Assembly: GCA_028141225.1 (NCBI GenBank)
Contig: JAOIPS010000001.1
Coordinates: 62,001-126,000, forward strand
Reading direction: 5' to 3'
DNA: 64,000 nucleotides
From: Prochlorococcus sp. AH-736-L23
Lineage (GTDB): Bacteria; Cyanobacteriota; Cyanobacteriia; PCC-6307; Cyanobiaceae
Positions 24,543-33,293 of this stretch are shown here, piece after piece (within the stretch, counting starts at the first letter, position 1; each line of letters begins with the position of its first letter). A program made the translations under genes and the position numbers. The notes under the pieces are model-generated. The model saw only the letters and a list, made by a program, of their open reading frames with translations. It was not told where the DNA came from and searched no databases.

Positions 24543-25973
24543 TTACGAAATGATACTTGAACAAAAAATGGATTTATTAACCTTTAATTTTTCACTTATT
24601 AGTTTCTTGAAATAATCTCCACGCTCTTCATAATTCTTAAATTGATCAAAACTAGAGCATGAAGGTGAGAATAATAATGTTCCAACCCTATTATTTTGTA
24701 AATAATGAAAAACAAAATTTAAAAGCTCTTTTAGTTCTGAAAATTCAAAAATATTTTTTTTAAATCCTTCATTAATAAGCGCCATTTTTAGGACTTTTGA
24801 GCTTTCTCCGAAAAGGAAAACACATTTAACTTTTTTCTTTAAAACTTTTATCCACTCACTATATTCATTTCCTTTTAATCTACCCCCAGCAATGATTATT
24901 ATTTGACCTTCAAGTGAACTTATACCCGCAATGGATGAGTCAAAATTTGTAGCTTTACTATCATTAATGATTTCCAGATCATTATTTTTATAAATTGTTT
25001 CCATCCTATGGGGTAATTGTTTGTAATTAGATAAAGAATCTTTAATCTTCTTGCCAGATAATCCAACTTTTCTTGCTGCTGCAATTACCAATAAAAGATT
25101 TTGAAGATTATGCATTCCTTTTAAAGAAAAATGTTCAAGTTTGAATAATTTCTTCCCTCTCTCAACAATGTAAGCTTGTTCATCTATCCAATAATCGCAA
25201 TGAATAAAATTTGATTTATCGAAACTAGTTGTTATCCAAACCCCGCTTGATAGCAAACTGTAGTGATTTCGTAGGTTTTTATCGTCATAATTATAAATTC
25301 TAAAATCAGATTTTTCTAACAAGCTTTTTTTTATGTTGAAATAGTTTTCAAGTGTTTTATGTCTTTCAAGATGATCTTCTGTGAAGGTTGTCCATATTCC
25401 AATATTAGGTTTTACTTCTGGAGATATTTCTATTTGATAACTGCTTAATTCAGCTACAACCCAATCAATTTTTTCATGTTTTTTGGAGTGAGCATACTTA
25501 CATAAAGGTGTACCAATATTTCCAGCAAAAGGAGCATATAATCCAGTATCACAGAGTATATGGCTTAGAAGATGAGTCACAGTAGTCTTGCCATTAGTGC
25601 CAGTAATACCTATCCAATTTGTGTCTTTTAAAATTTCCCATGCAACATTAATTTCTCCAATTACTTTAATTCTCTTTTTTTTTAATTCAATAATAGTTAT
25701 ATGGTCATAAGGTATTGATGGACTTACAACAACAGATTCGATCTCTTTCAAAAAAGGTTGAATTTCTTCAAATACAAATTCTTTATTTAGAGAAACTATG
25801 ATATTAAGCTCTTCTAATGCTGTTTTTCTTTCTAAGAATTCTATCCCATCTTTACTTTCCCAAACAATTACTCTCTTATTGATGCTTCTCAAATACTTGG
25901 CAGCCCAAAATCCAGATTTACCTAATCCAATTACAAGATTAATATTTCTTTTACTTGAATGATTATCTATCAT
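24543..25973 (-). CDS. murD: UDP-N-acetylmuramoyl-L-alanine:D-glutamate ligase
   Basis: Adds D-glutamate to UDP-MurNAc-L-Ala in cytoplasmic peptidoglycan precursor synthesis. [17 protein letters not shown] begins the N-terminal Rossmann domain, [17 protein letters not shown] is the ATP P-loop, and [13 protein letters not shown] and the C-terminal [11 protein letters not shown] region are classic MurD features. The track starts 16 codons earlier; the ATG at 25973 places the Rossmann loop about 12 residues in, as in the family (476 aa). Transcribed alone. Confidence 0.95.
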   Translation of the reverse strand: MIDNHSSKRNINLVIGLGKSGFWAAKYLRSINKRVIVWESKDGIEFLERKTALEELNIIVSLNKEFVFEEIQPFLKEIESVVVSPSIPYDHITIIELKKKRIKVIGEINVAWEILKDTNWIGITGTNGKTTVTHLLSHILCDTGLYAPFAGNIGTPLCKYAHSKKHEKIDWVVAELSSYQIEISPEVKPNIGIWTTFTEDHLERHKTLENYFNIKKSLLEKSDFRIYNYDDKNLRNHYSLLSSGVWITTSFDKSNFIHCDYWIDEQAYIVERGKKLFKLEHFSLKGMHNLQNLLLVIAAARKVGLSGKKIKDSLSNYKQLPHRMETIYKNNDLEIINDSKATNFDSSIAGISSLEGQIIIIAGGRLKGNEYSEWIKVLKKKVKCVFLFGESSKVLKMALINEGFKKNIFEFSELKELLNFVFHYLQNNRVGTLLFSPSCSSFDQFKNYEERGDYFKKLISEKLKVNKSIFCSSIIS

Positions 25974-26073
25974 TAAATTTATAATTGCATTTATATTAAT
26001 TGTGTTTAAAGGGTAATTCAATCATGAGATTTTTGTTCAGTATTTATAGTATTCGCCCAAGAAAAGTTAATTA

Positions 26074-26340
26074 ATGGAAGATAATACTGCAAAATATTGG
26101 TTCTCTTGGTTTTATGAAAAGTGGGAGAAAAATGCACCAGGTGAATTAATTGAACAGGGTTTAACTCCGTCTCAGATTGCTGAGCGCTTTGTTAATGAGA
26201 ACCATGATAGTTTTATTCAATTATCAAAAAAAATTGATGAAAAAAATTATGATGCCTTAACAGAATTTATGAAACTCTCAGAGAGTGAATTACATATCTT
26301 GAAGTATTTTCTAAAGTTAGTAAAAATGAAAAATTTATAA
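26074..26340 (+). CDS. hypothetical protein, paralogue of the gene at 15297
   Basis: 88 aa. WFSWFYEKW, PSQIAERFVNEN and FMKLSESELHILKYF match the corresponding parts of the 105-aa protein at 15297. Soluble, helical. Its last 6 nt overlap the convergent dehydrogenase. No function known to me. Confidence 0.7.
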   Translation: MEDNTAKYWFSWFYEKWEKNAPGELIEQGLTPSQIAERFVNENHDSFIQLSKKIDEKNYDALTEFMKLSESELHILKYFLKLVKMKNL

Positions 26341-27264
26341 GAAGTTATTAAGTATTTCGAGGCTTTTTTCCCATAAATTTTTTCTTTCTTTTTTATTCAT
26401 GGCGAAAGGAGAAGTAGGGGATAGTTTTGGATGACCTCTGAAATTAAATCTAGGACCATAATGATCACCGCCTCTTGCATCTGGTGAAGTAGCTGCAAAA
26501 AGCTGAGGTAAAGCACCCATCTCAGCAGTTTGAAAAATAGGACTAAATAATTCCAATGAGAATGTTTCTAATGGACCAGGGTTAGGTTTTTGAGCAGTAA
26601 AGAGATTTGTTTTTGCAATTCCTGGGTGAGCAGCTAAAGAAAGTATATTTTTGTGCTTTAAGTTCTCATTTAGTTCCAAAGCAAACATTACATTTGCCAA
26701 TTTGCTATTGGAGTAAGATTCCCATTTGTTGTAATAGCTCTCGGCTTTCAAATTTTTCCAACCAACTTTGCCAAAAAATTGTGCTCCGGAAGTCACAGTA
26801 ACTATTCTAGATTCTTCTTTTTTTTCAATAATTGGAAGTAGCTTTAGAGTCAAAAGCATGTGGGCTAGATGATTAACTGCAAATTGTATTTCATATCCTT
26901 GGGCACTAAGAGTTTTAGGCGGATGCATAATGCCTGCATTATTGATTAGTAAATCCAAATTTTCAAAATTATCAAAAATTTTGGACTGAACTTCAACAAT
27001 ATTTTTTAAATCTGACAAATCTAATTCTAAAGATGTAAATAATCCTTCAGGGTTAAGACCTTTAAGCTTTTTGATAGTTTGATTAGCTTTTTCAAGCGAT
27101 CTACAAGCTATAACAACATGAGCATTTTTTTCTGCTAAGGCCTTTGCAGTGTAGTATCCAAGACCACTATTCGCACCAGTAATTAGCGCTGTTTTGCCTG
27201 TAAGGTTTGGAATATTAGATGTTTCCCAGTTAGAGATTTTAGGTCTTGAAATAGTGGCAGTCAT
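26335..27264 (-). CDS. short-chain dehydrogenase/reductase (retinol-dehydrogenase-like)
   Basis: 309 aa. TGANSGLGYYTAKAL (about residues 28-42) binds NAD(P), LLINNAGIMHPP follows, and YSNSK supplies the catalytic Tyr and Lys. The first segment IACRSLEKANQ, with Arg after Cys, suggests NADP preference. This subgroup includes protochlorophyllide-reductase relatives and retinol-type oxidoreductases, but motifs specific for the light-dependent enzyme are not evident. Substrate unknown. Confidence 0.88.
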   Translation of the reverse strand: MTATISRPKISNWETSNIPNLTGKTALITGANSGLGYYTAKALAEKNAHVVIACRSLEKANQTIKKLKGLNPEGLFTSLELDLSDLKNIVEVQSKIFDNFENLDLLINNAGIMHPPKTLSAQGYEIQFAVNHLAHMLLTLKLLPIIEKKEESRIVTVTSGAQFFGKVGWKNLKAESYYNKWESYSNSKLANVMFALELNENLKHKNILSLAAHPGIAKTNLFTAQKPNPGPLETFSLELFSPIFQTAEMGALPQLFAATSPDARGGDHYGPRFNFRGHPKLSPTSPFAMNKKERKNLWEKSLEILNNFL

Positions 27265-27372
27265 TTAGTAATCCTGCAAATTGCTTTGGAATTTAACCAA
27301 AATTTAATTACTTTTCCACTGTAAATACTGAAAGTCTGTATCGTGAGCTCTTATTGAAGGTACTATTAAATA

Positions 27373-28122
27373 TTATTTTTCAATTGCATATTGCCATTCG
27401 TTATTTTGGGATAAACTTTTCTCTCTAAGTAGCTGTAATTTCCTACTATTTATTTTTATAACTATCCCATTAGTTGGATATTTCGCAAATATTTTTTTCT
27501 CTAACCAATTTTTTTTATATATTTGGACTTCGCTTGTATGATTTGTGAAGTAACTGTCAGGGGTGTTGAAGCCACATTTTTTAAGATAGTTAAGGGTTTC
27601 GTATTGATTAAGTCTTCCATTAAGTATTTGGAAACAGCAAAAGCGGAGACTTTCTCCAATCCCTTTCTTATCATTGAGGTATTTTCTTGTAATTCTTTTG
27701 GAAATTCCGGCAACTTTGTTTGTAGCGTATAGTTCACCTCTAATTTGAAAATCTCGTTTGATAGGAATACAATCGGGGACATTTTTAATTTGTTTAATTT
27801 TGCTTGAGACATCAAATCCTTTTTTTGTAATAGCTTTATTAAACTTGCCATCTATATATCTAATTGCAATAGCACAGCCATCAATTTTGGGTTGAATGCT
27901 TAATCTTGTTTTTGTTAATAAACTTTCCAAAAATTCTTTATAGTTTTCTTTGGCTAATTTTGGTAAAAGTTTATTATTTTTTTGATTAAAGTAGTCAGGC
28001 TCTGGATCAACAGGAATAAAGAGCTTTTCAAGTTGCTTAAATGCATCATCCGAAATTATGCCTTCACCTATTCTGTATTGTTCATCAAGATACTTAACAT
28101 CTCTCACTAATAAATTATTCAT
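27373..28122 (-). CDS. stand-alone NAD-dependent DNA ligase adenylation domain
   Basis: 249 aa. Nucleotidyltransferase motifs are in order: PKIDG (K79, the Lys that is adenylated in LigA), RGE (128-130), FCCFQI (161-166), NGIVIKI (218-224, motif IV) and EWQYAIEK (242-249, motif V). The N-terminus (YRIGEGIISDDAF) resembles the NMN-binding Ia domain in shortened form. The frame stops right after motif V, so the OB fold, zinc finger, helix-hairpin-helix and BRCT domains of LigA (about 670 aa) are all missing. It may self-adenylate, but sealing without the OB fold is doubtful. All motifs are intact, which argues against random decay. Confidence 0.8.
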   Translation of the reverse strand: MNNLLVRDVKYLDEQYRIGEGIISDDAFKQLEKLFIPVDPEPDYFNQKNNKLLPKLAKENYKEFLESLLTKTRLSIQPKIDGCAIAIRYIDGKFNKAITKKGFDVSSKIKQIKNVPDCIPIKRDFQIRGELYATNKVAGISKRITRKYLNDKKGIGESLRFCCFQILNGRLNQYETLNYLKKCGFNTPDSYFTNHTSEVQIYKKNWLEKKIFAKYPTNGIVIKINSRKLQLLREKSLSQNNEWQYAIEK

Positions 28123-28400
28123 AATAATTTTGATAAGTATTTAAAAATCTTTTAGAAAAAATCATTTAAATAAAGATTTGAAAATTAAAATTAGATCTAA
28201 AAAAGTAATTGACCACTAAATATCCTCCTACGCAGAGAGCGAAATAAGAGTATAAAATGTACTGATAAGGCGTTTAAATTAAATACTTCAATCAAACATA
28301 TTTACTTAAAAGTGAAATAGAAAATTTTAAGAATTAATTTGAAGGCAAATTTTTGAAATTTCTATCAATACAAAAAAAAATTTTTTAAAGTTATAAGAAA

Positions 28401-29549
28401 ATGTCATTTTTATTAAAAGCTCAAAATACCTGGGAAAATTTTGCGAAATACAAAATCAATGATTATGCAAAATTAAGAAATTTTGATTTTGGGCCAAATA
28501 ACGAAAGTTCAGTTTCAAAATTATCGCCTTTCATTACTCATAGAATATTATCGGAATATGACCTGATCCATGATATTAAAAGTAAGTACAAAATCAAAAA
28601 TTCAACTAAATTTGTTGAAGAAATATTTTGGAGAGTTTACTGGAAAGGCTGGATGGAAAATAGACCTAAAGTTTGGAGAAATTTTATTTCAGAAAACAAT
28701 CTCGATTTTGATTATGAGCTATATGAAAGTGCAATTAATGGCAATACAGAATTAGATTTTTTTAATTCTTGGGTCCATGAATTAAAGCAGTACAACTATT
28801 TGCATAACCATACAAGAATGTGGTTTGCGAGTACTTGGATATTTAATTTAGGCCTCCCATGGCAATTGGGAGCAAAGTTTTTCTTTAAATATCTTTTTGA
28901 TGGAGATGCTTCATCTAATCTCCTTAGCTGGAGATGGGTCGGAGGATTGCAAACGAAGGGAAAACAATATCTTTTTTCATCATCAAACCTCAGAAAGTTT
29001 TCAAATAATAGATTTAATGTAGAAAAAATAAGTAATCAACAAATTTTTCTTGAAGAATCTAATCAAATTCCATTTGAAGATGAGATTTATAAAAATGATA
29101 TGGATCCTAAATCAGATAACCTGATTATGTTTGAAAATGATCTGCACCTTGAAACCCTTAAAAATTTGCTTCTTAGCTATAAAAAAGTATTTATTATCCT
29201 TTTAAAAAATGAACAAAGACAAATTAAGTTGTCTGAATCTGTTTTGAAATTTAAACAAGATTTGGTCTCTGAATTTGTAGAGCAATTTGATAATGTTGAA
29301 CAGATTGATCCTTATTCATTAGAAAATACTTTTAAAAAAACTAACGAAATAGACATTATTTATCCTGGAGTGGGAGAAAATTATGATTTCATAACTGAAT
29401 TTAAAACTTTACACCATAAAAAAATTTTTAACCTTGTTAGAGATGAAGATTTATTTGCTTGGAAATTCGCCAAAAAAGGGTTTTTCAAATTTAAAGAAAA
29501 TATTCCGAAAATCAATCAGAGAATATTAGAAAATTTTTCAAAAAAATAA
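28401..29549 (+). CDS. photolyase/cryptochrome-like FAD protein with FAD domain first
   Basis: 382 aa. Residues about 1-210 are the helical FAD-binding domain: FVEEIFWRVYWKGWMENRP, HNHTRMWFASTWIFNLGLPW and DGDASSNLLSWRWVGGLQTK are typical of photolyases. The normal N-terminal alpha/beta antenna domain is absent. Instead the C-terminal part (about 230-350) starts NLIMFENDLHLETLKNLL, which resembles the first strand of that domain (F-x3-DL-x-L), followed by more alpha/beta-like sequence. It may thus be a permuted or reordered photolyase relative. Repair or light-sensing activity is not established. Confidence 0.75.
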   Translation: MSFLLKAQNTWENFAKYKINDYAKLRNFDFGPNNESSVSKLSPFITHRILSEYDLIHDIKSKYKIKNSTKFVEEIFWRVYWKGWMENRPKVWRNFISENNLDFDYELYESAINGNTELDFFNSWVHELKQYNYLHNHTRMWFASTWIFNLGLPWQLGAKFFFKYLFDGDASSNLLSWRWVGGLQTKGKQYLFSSSNLRKFSNNRFNVEKISNQQIFLEESNQIPFEDEIYKNDMDPKSDNLIMFENDLHLETLKNLLLSYKKVFIILLKNEQRQIKLSESVLKFKQDLVSEFVEQFDNVEQIDPYSLENTFKKTNEIDIIYPGVGENYDFITEFKTLHHKKIFNLVRDEDLFAWKFAKKGFFKFKENIPKINQRILENFSKK

Positions 29550-29592
29550 TCTTTAACTTAGTTAAGTTCCTAATCAGAAAAAAATAAATCTT

Positions 29593-29621
29593 TTGACCAG
29601 TAAGTATAAATACTTATTTAG
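29593..29621 (+). promoter_or_regulatory. TTGAC plus palindrome AAGTATAAATACTT, second occurrence
   Basis: TTGACC, three bases and AAGTATAAATACTT repeat the arrangement at 1625-1647 exactly, apart from the base after TTGAC and the two before T. Here the -10 box is poorer (TTATTT/ATTTAG). It lies 74-102 nt before the GTG of the DoxX gene, so it may regulate that gene. Confidence 0.5.
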
Positions 29622-29694
29622 GTGCGACTTTTGCTCTTTAATCCACGATGGATACTGTGACTAGTTATTTTTACTTAAGGATAATTTTTTTATA

Positions 29695-30246
29695 GTGCTT
29701 TCAACAATTCTCACAAAGTCGTTTAGCAAAGATACTGCTTTATTAATTCTTAGAGTTATAACTGGAACTGTTCTTATTCATCACGGTTATGAAAAATTAG
29801 CAAATATAGAAAATTTCGCTGATGCTTTTGTCAGACCTCTACATCTTCCATTCCCAATATTTTTATCATACATAGCTGCATTCTCTGAAATAGGTGGTAG
29901 TTGGCTACTAATTATCGGATTAGCTACAAGATTTGGAGCTTTGGCAATTGTGGGAACAATTTCTGTCGCTATATACCATGCACTTGTTACTTCAGGTTTT
30001 AATATTTTCTTACTAGAGCTTTTACTTTTGTATTTCGCTTCAGCAACTTCAATTGCATTAACAGGACCTGGTAATTTCTCCTTGGATGAAGTTATTATCA
30101 GAATTTTGAAATCAGAAGATGAAGAGGAAATCATTTCTTCCACAAAATCAAAAAATGCTAGGGAAGTCGAAGTTAAAGAAGAAACAAGTAAAGGTGGTTT
30201 ATTTCAATTTTTGCAAGCAAACATACTCTCAGATACTTCAAGCTAA
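29695..30246 (+). CDS. DoxX-family membrane protein with charged tail
   Basis: 183 aa. The DoxX first helix (LLILRVITGTVLIHHGYEKL), a second helix with FSEIGGSWLLIIGLATRFG, and two more helices form the four-helix bundle. After SIALTGPGNFSLDE comes an acidic/basic cytoplasmic tail (EDEEEIISSTKSKNAREVEV) not needed for the fold. Starts at GTG. Longer than the DoxX at 3237 owing to this tail. The last 9 nt overlap the convergent microprotein. Confidence 0.82.
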   Translation: MLSTILTKSFSKDTALLILRVITGTVLIHHGYEKLANIENFADAFVRPLHLPFPIFLSYIAAFSEIGGSWLLIIGLATRFGALAIVGTISVAIYHALVTSGFNIFLLELLLLYFASATSIALTGPGNFSLDEVIIRILKSEDEEEIISSTKSKNAREVEVKEETSKGGLFQFLQANILSDTSS

Positions 30247-30411
30247 CTTTTTAGGATAAAGGTTATTGATTAGTTCTAACCTTTTTCTATAACTGTTCCT
30301 CTTCTCAAGTTTTATCTTGATTGTTGCTTCAGAAAGACTTATAAACAGCCCTATAGCTGTAACCCAAGATAAAAAAATAAAAGGGTTTTCTGGAATTTCT
30401 GAGAAATTCAT
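30238..30411 (-). CDS. membrane microprotein (57 aa)
   Basis: Starting at MNFSEIPENPFIFLS gives one helix (FIFLSWVTAIGLFISLSE) and a basic tail (EKRNSYRKRLELINNLYPKK). The track extends it by 12 residues. Its tail (R-x2-L-x2-LYP-x-K) resembles the end of the microprotein at 19472. Overlaps the DoxX gene end by 9 nt on the other strand. Confidence 0.6.
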   Translation of the reverse strand: MNFSEIPENPFIFLSWVTAIGLFISLSEATIKIKLEKRNSYRKRLELINNLYPKKLA

Positions 30412-30485
30412 ATGAATAATACTTCTTTTTTTAAACTGACTGATCAATATATGTTTTTCAACCTAAATATACAATTTAGAAATAT

Positions 30486-31037
30486 TTAAGGATTAATTTC
30501 AACTTTTTCCCATTTCCTAATCTTTTCCCAAAGATATCGTTTATGAACAGGCTGTTCTAATTTAAGAAGATCTACTGAATCGATTTCAAAATTTAGAACT
30601 ACAAAATTTTCTGACTTGGGTTGATTGGACAATATTTCATGAGCAGATTGGACTTTTGGGTTTATTTTTTTTCCAGGATATCCCCAAAACCAAGAAGATT
30701 TTGATTTTTCTGATAATAAATCCCAATAATTTTTGTTATCACTTAATTCACGAATTTTTCCTTTGAATCTATATTGTGATTTGGTTTTCAAAAAGAACCA
30801 TAATATTTCTGCATTAGGGTTAAATTTTAAATGCCCAATTTTTTCACTTCTTCTATCCGTGAAAATAATCATTGAACTATTTTTATGCCATCCTCTAAAA
30901 ACAACTGTTCTTAATCTTGGCTCATTTTCTTCACTTACCGTTGCAAGCTGTATCCATCTATTAGAGGGTAATTTGCCCTCTTTTTTTCTAGAAGATTTTA
31001 AATCTTGTCTCCAACTGGGTAAGTTGTTATCAGGCAT
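30486..31037 (-). CDS. PPOX-type FMN-binding protein (pyridoxamine-phosphate-oxidase-like)
   Basis: 183 aa. LATVSEENEPRLRTVVFRGW, then IIFTDRRSEKIGHLKFNPNAE and YRFKGKIREL follow the split-barrel FMN-binding fold of the Alr4036-like family. The end VHKRYLWEKI replaces the PdxH C-terminus, so true pyridoxamine oxidation is unproven. Cytoplasmic. Its start overlaps the end of the upstream membrane methyltransferase-like gene by 8 nt. Confidence 0.82.
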   Translation of the reverse strand: MPDNNLPSWRQDLKSSRKKEGKLPSNRWIQLATVSEENEPRLRTVVFRGWHKNSSMIIFTDRRSEKIGHLKFNPNAEILWFFLKTKSQYRFKGKIRELSDNKNYWDLLSEKSKSSWFWGYPGKKINPKVQSAHEILSNQPKSENFVVLNFEIDSVDLLKLEQPVHKRYLWEKIRKWEKVEINP

Positions 31038-31647
31038 TTAATTTAGGCAATATAAGACCACTTTTCTTTTTGTATTCTTCGAATGAATCATATTTTGAGA
31101 GCGATTTATCTTTTTTTATCATTCTTGGTAGAAAAACTATAGAGAAAAATATTGCAAGAATTACTAATGGAATGAAACTCATTGAAAGTATGGCGAATGA
31201 TAGATAAATTAGTATTTCTCCAAGATAATTTGTATTTCTTATATTTTTGAAAAATCCTTCTTTAATGAGATCTTTTTTTAATTTAAGAGAAAAGTATTTT
31301 TGAGCATCACTAGCAAAGTGTAGAAACACACCAATTATATTTATAGATACAGATGCAGCTATTACGACATTTGGAACAGATTTCTGAGATGAGATAAGAA
31401 TATAGGGAGCCACCCAGTAACTTCCAAGGAAAATAAAACCAGTAACTGAAGTTAAAAAATTGATTTTTTCTTTAAAATAAGTATCTGGGAATATCTTTTC
31501 TTTCAGAAGCCAAAGCAATCCATAAGTACCATGCAGGGCTAAATAAACGTATGGAGCGATCGTAAAATTATCAAAAAAGATCATAAGACCTATCACTACA
31601 AAGGCAGTGAGCCCTTTATGTAGATTAATTATTTGATTAAGTTTCAT
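31030..31647 (-). CDS. DUF1295/isoprenylcysteine-methyltransferase-like membrane protein
   Basis: 205 aa with about six hydrophobic segments. GFFKNIRNTNYLGEILIYLS corresponds to the G-x-R-(H/N)-x-NY-x-GE motif of the steroid-reductase/ICMT-like superfamily, whose members reduce or methylate lipophilic substrates. The final charged end (YKKKSGLILPKLNA) follows the last helix. Substrate unknown. First gene of a pair with the PPOX-type gene (8-nt overlap). Confidence 0.75.
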   Translation of the reverse strand: MKLNQIINLHKGLTAFVVIGLMIFFDNFTIAPYVYLALHGTYGLLWLLKEKIFPDTYFKEKINFLTSVTGFIFLGSYWVAPYILISSQKSVPNVVIAASVSINIIGVFLHFASDAQKYFSLKLKKDLIKEGFFKNIRNTNYLGEILIYLSFAILSMSFIPLVILAIFFSIVFLPRMIKKDKSLSKYDSFEEYKKKSGLILPKLNA

Positions 31648-31714
31648 CTTTTTAAATAATCTAAAAAATCAAATTATTTTCTGTGGATATAACCTAGGTT
31701 GTTAGAAGTTTTAA

Positions 31715-31786
31715 TGGGCGATACTGGATTCGAACCAGTGGCCACTACCGTGTCGAGGTAGTGCTCTACCACTGAGCTAATCGCCC
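31715..31786 (-). tRNA. tRNA-Val(GAC)
   Basis: A 72-nt cloverleaf: acceptor GGGCGAT/ATCGCCC, D arm GCTC-AGTGGTA-GAGC, anticodon arm CTACC-TCGACAC-GGTAG and T arm ACTGG-TTCGAAT-CCAGT, with discriminator A. CCA is not encoded. Anticodon GAC reads valine codons GUC and GUU. The base before the anticodon (position 33) is C, where almost all tRNAs have U. Confidence 0.93.
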
Positions 31787-31835
31787 AAATTGAAGAATTT
31801 TTAATCCCCCTTATAAGAAAATAGCAGGTTGCGTT

Positions 31836-32627
31836 TCATTTTCTAAGTAATTTAACTTTCCATCGTTCTCTTTTGGTTATTTCTAAATTCAGAATTTCGA
31901 TAAATCCTTTATTTTCAAGTTCTAGTTTGTCGCCAATTTTTAGATTAATAGTTGGCTTATTAACTTTGCTTCCATTTAATCTGAGCATTCCATTTTCTAT
32001 CCTTTCAATGATTTTGGTTCGTGATACCCTAAAGCCCGCTGAAGCTATAGCATCTAATCTTTTTGAAGCCTCTACTGTATTGACAAGTTTTTTTGATCTT
32101 CCAGAAGGTATTTGTAATTCATCTATACCTACTACATTAATTTTTACTTTTACGTCTCTCAAATAAACAAATTTTTCATCTAGATGCTTAATATCTAAAT
32201 TATCAATTATCCCTTGTGCTCCCCTATCGCCAATAGTCCATATATCTCCAACTTTTATTTGATTAACCCCGTTTTCAATTAAGAGGGATCTAAAGTCGTC
32301 TTGTGTGGCATTATCAAATAAAAAATTTCCATTAATTTTTATTCCTTGAGCTGGAAAATTACTTTTTAGCGCATCCTCCTCAGGAATATTATCACCTCTA
32401 AAGCAAGCTATCCTAGATCTTTGAGAAGAGGAGAATCCTCCATAAATAAAAAATTTGAAATCATTTAAATTTTCAAAATCTTTTAAAATCTCTTCGCAAA
32501 TATAAGTTGAGTTAAATCCAGTCCAATAAGTTTCCCAGTGTTTGTAGGCTAAGTTAGCAATATTTATTAATTCCTCAGTTTCTTTTTTGTAATTTGAATT
32601 TATTAAGATTTCTTTTAAGTCAATCAT
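31836..32627 (-). CDS. photosystem II S4-domain protein (YlmH-like)
   Basis: 263 aa. The N-terminal part (NIANLAYKHWETYWTGFNST, then GGFSSSQRSRIACFRG) is the YlmH-type domain, and the C-terminal S4 RNA-binding domain (EASKRLDAIASAGFRVSRTK, LRLNGSKVNKP) starts near 190. Cyanobacterial and plant relatives are annotated as PSII S4-domain proteins; the bacterial homologue acts in ribosome rescue or cell division. The first codon follows directly on the upstream gene's stop. Confidence 0.88.
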   Translation of the reverse strand: MIDLKEILINSNYKKETEELINIANLAYKHWETYWTGFNSTYICEEILKDFENLNDFKFFIYGGFSSSQRSRIACFRGDNIPEEDALKSNFPAQGIKINGNFLFDNATQDDFRSLLIENGVNQIKVGDIWTIGDRGAQGIIDNLDIKHLDEKFVYLRDVKVKINVVGIDELQIPSGRSKKLVNTVEASKRLDAIASAGFRVSRTKIIERIENGMLRLNGSKVNKPTINLKIGDKLELENKGFIEILNLEITKRERWKVKLLRK

Positions 32628-33194
32628 TTAGCCTTCCAAAAAAATTATATCTTTTGCTTCTGATTGTTTTATTAAAGCCCAAGGTAATTCGGTCCCAATT
32701 TGATTTTCAAGTAGAACAAGCCATTTACCCTCTTTATTAAAATTAATAATTGATCTCAACTCTTTATTTCTATTAATATTGATACTTGCAGAAGAAACAA
32801 TGCTTCCTAAATAACCTGAACCCATTCCTAAAAGACCTCCAATTAATGATTCCCCGATGTTATTTAAACCAAGAAAGCTGAAGGTAGATAAATTTGTCAT
32901 ATTAGAAAAAGCTATTCCAGCTATAAACCCAAACGGCATTAGCCATCTACTCATATCTTTTTGCCTGATCTTCCTATCAAGTTTAGGATTTAAGATTCTT
33001 ATATCTTCAAAATTTTGAGATTTGAATAAGATATTTGCTTTCGCATTTAGCAATTCTGTTTCGCCTGATGATATTTTCTCACTTATTGGTGGGATTAAAA
33101 TAGCTTCAGAGAGCATTACTGATTTTTCGTTGAAAACATCAAAAAGCTGGATACATTTATTAATGTCTTCAAATATCACAATACTTTTAGTCAA
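32628..33194 (-). CDS. cyanobacterial hypothetical protein with Gly-rich membrane segment
   Basis: 188 aa. An alpha/beta-looking N-terminal part (about 1-65), then WLMPFGFIAGIAFSNMTNLS and IGGLLGMGSGYLGSIVSSAS, two Gly-rich membrane stretches, then a soluble end (KEGKWLVLLENQIGTELPW). I know of it only as a conserved cyanobacterial type. It directly precedes the PSII S4 gene with no gap, hence likely cotranscribed. Confidence 0.7.
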   Translation of the reverse strand: MTKSIVIFEDINKCIQLFDVFNEKSVMLSEAILIPPISEKISSGETELLNAKANILFKSQNFEDIRILNPKLDRKIRQKDMSRWLMPFGFIAGIAFSNMTNLSTFSFLGLNNIGESLIGGLLGMGSGYLGSIVSSASININRNKELRSIINFNKEGKWLVLLENQIGTELPWALIKQSEAKDIIFLEG

Positions 33195-33293
33195 ATTTCA
33201 ATCCTCAAATGTTTGTGTGTTATTCAAATTAATAAAATAAGATACATACACTATAGATTAAGTTAAAGTAAAAGATTAAAGAACCAATCTTAA

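Noticed and set aside
27501-27851. 116-aa minus-strand ORF
   Set aside because: Lies inside the ligase-domain gene in another frame; no sensible composition, whereas the main frame has ordered catalytic motifs.
28166-28273. Membrane-like frame (YQYILYSYFALC...) on the minus strand
   Set aside because: Helix-like, but a stop directly precedes ACG and no ATG, GTG or TTG opens it, so it cannot be called a gene without frameshift evidence.
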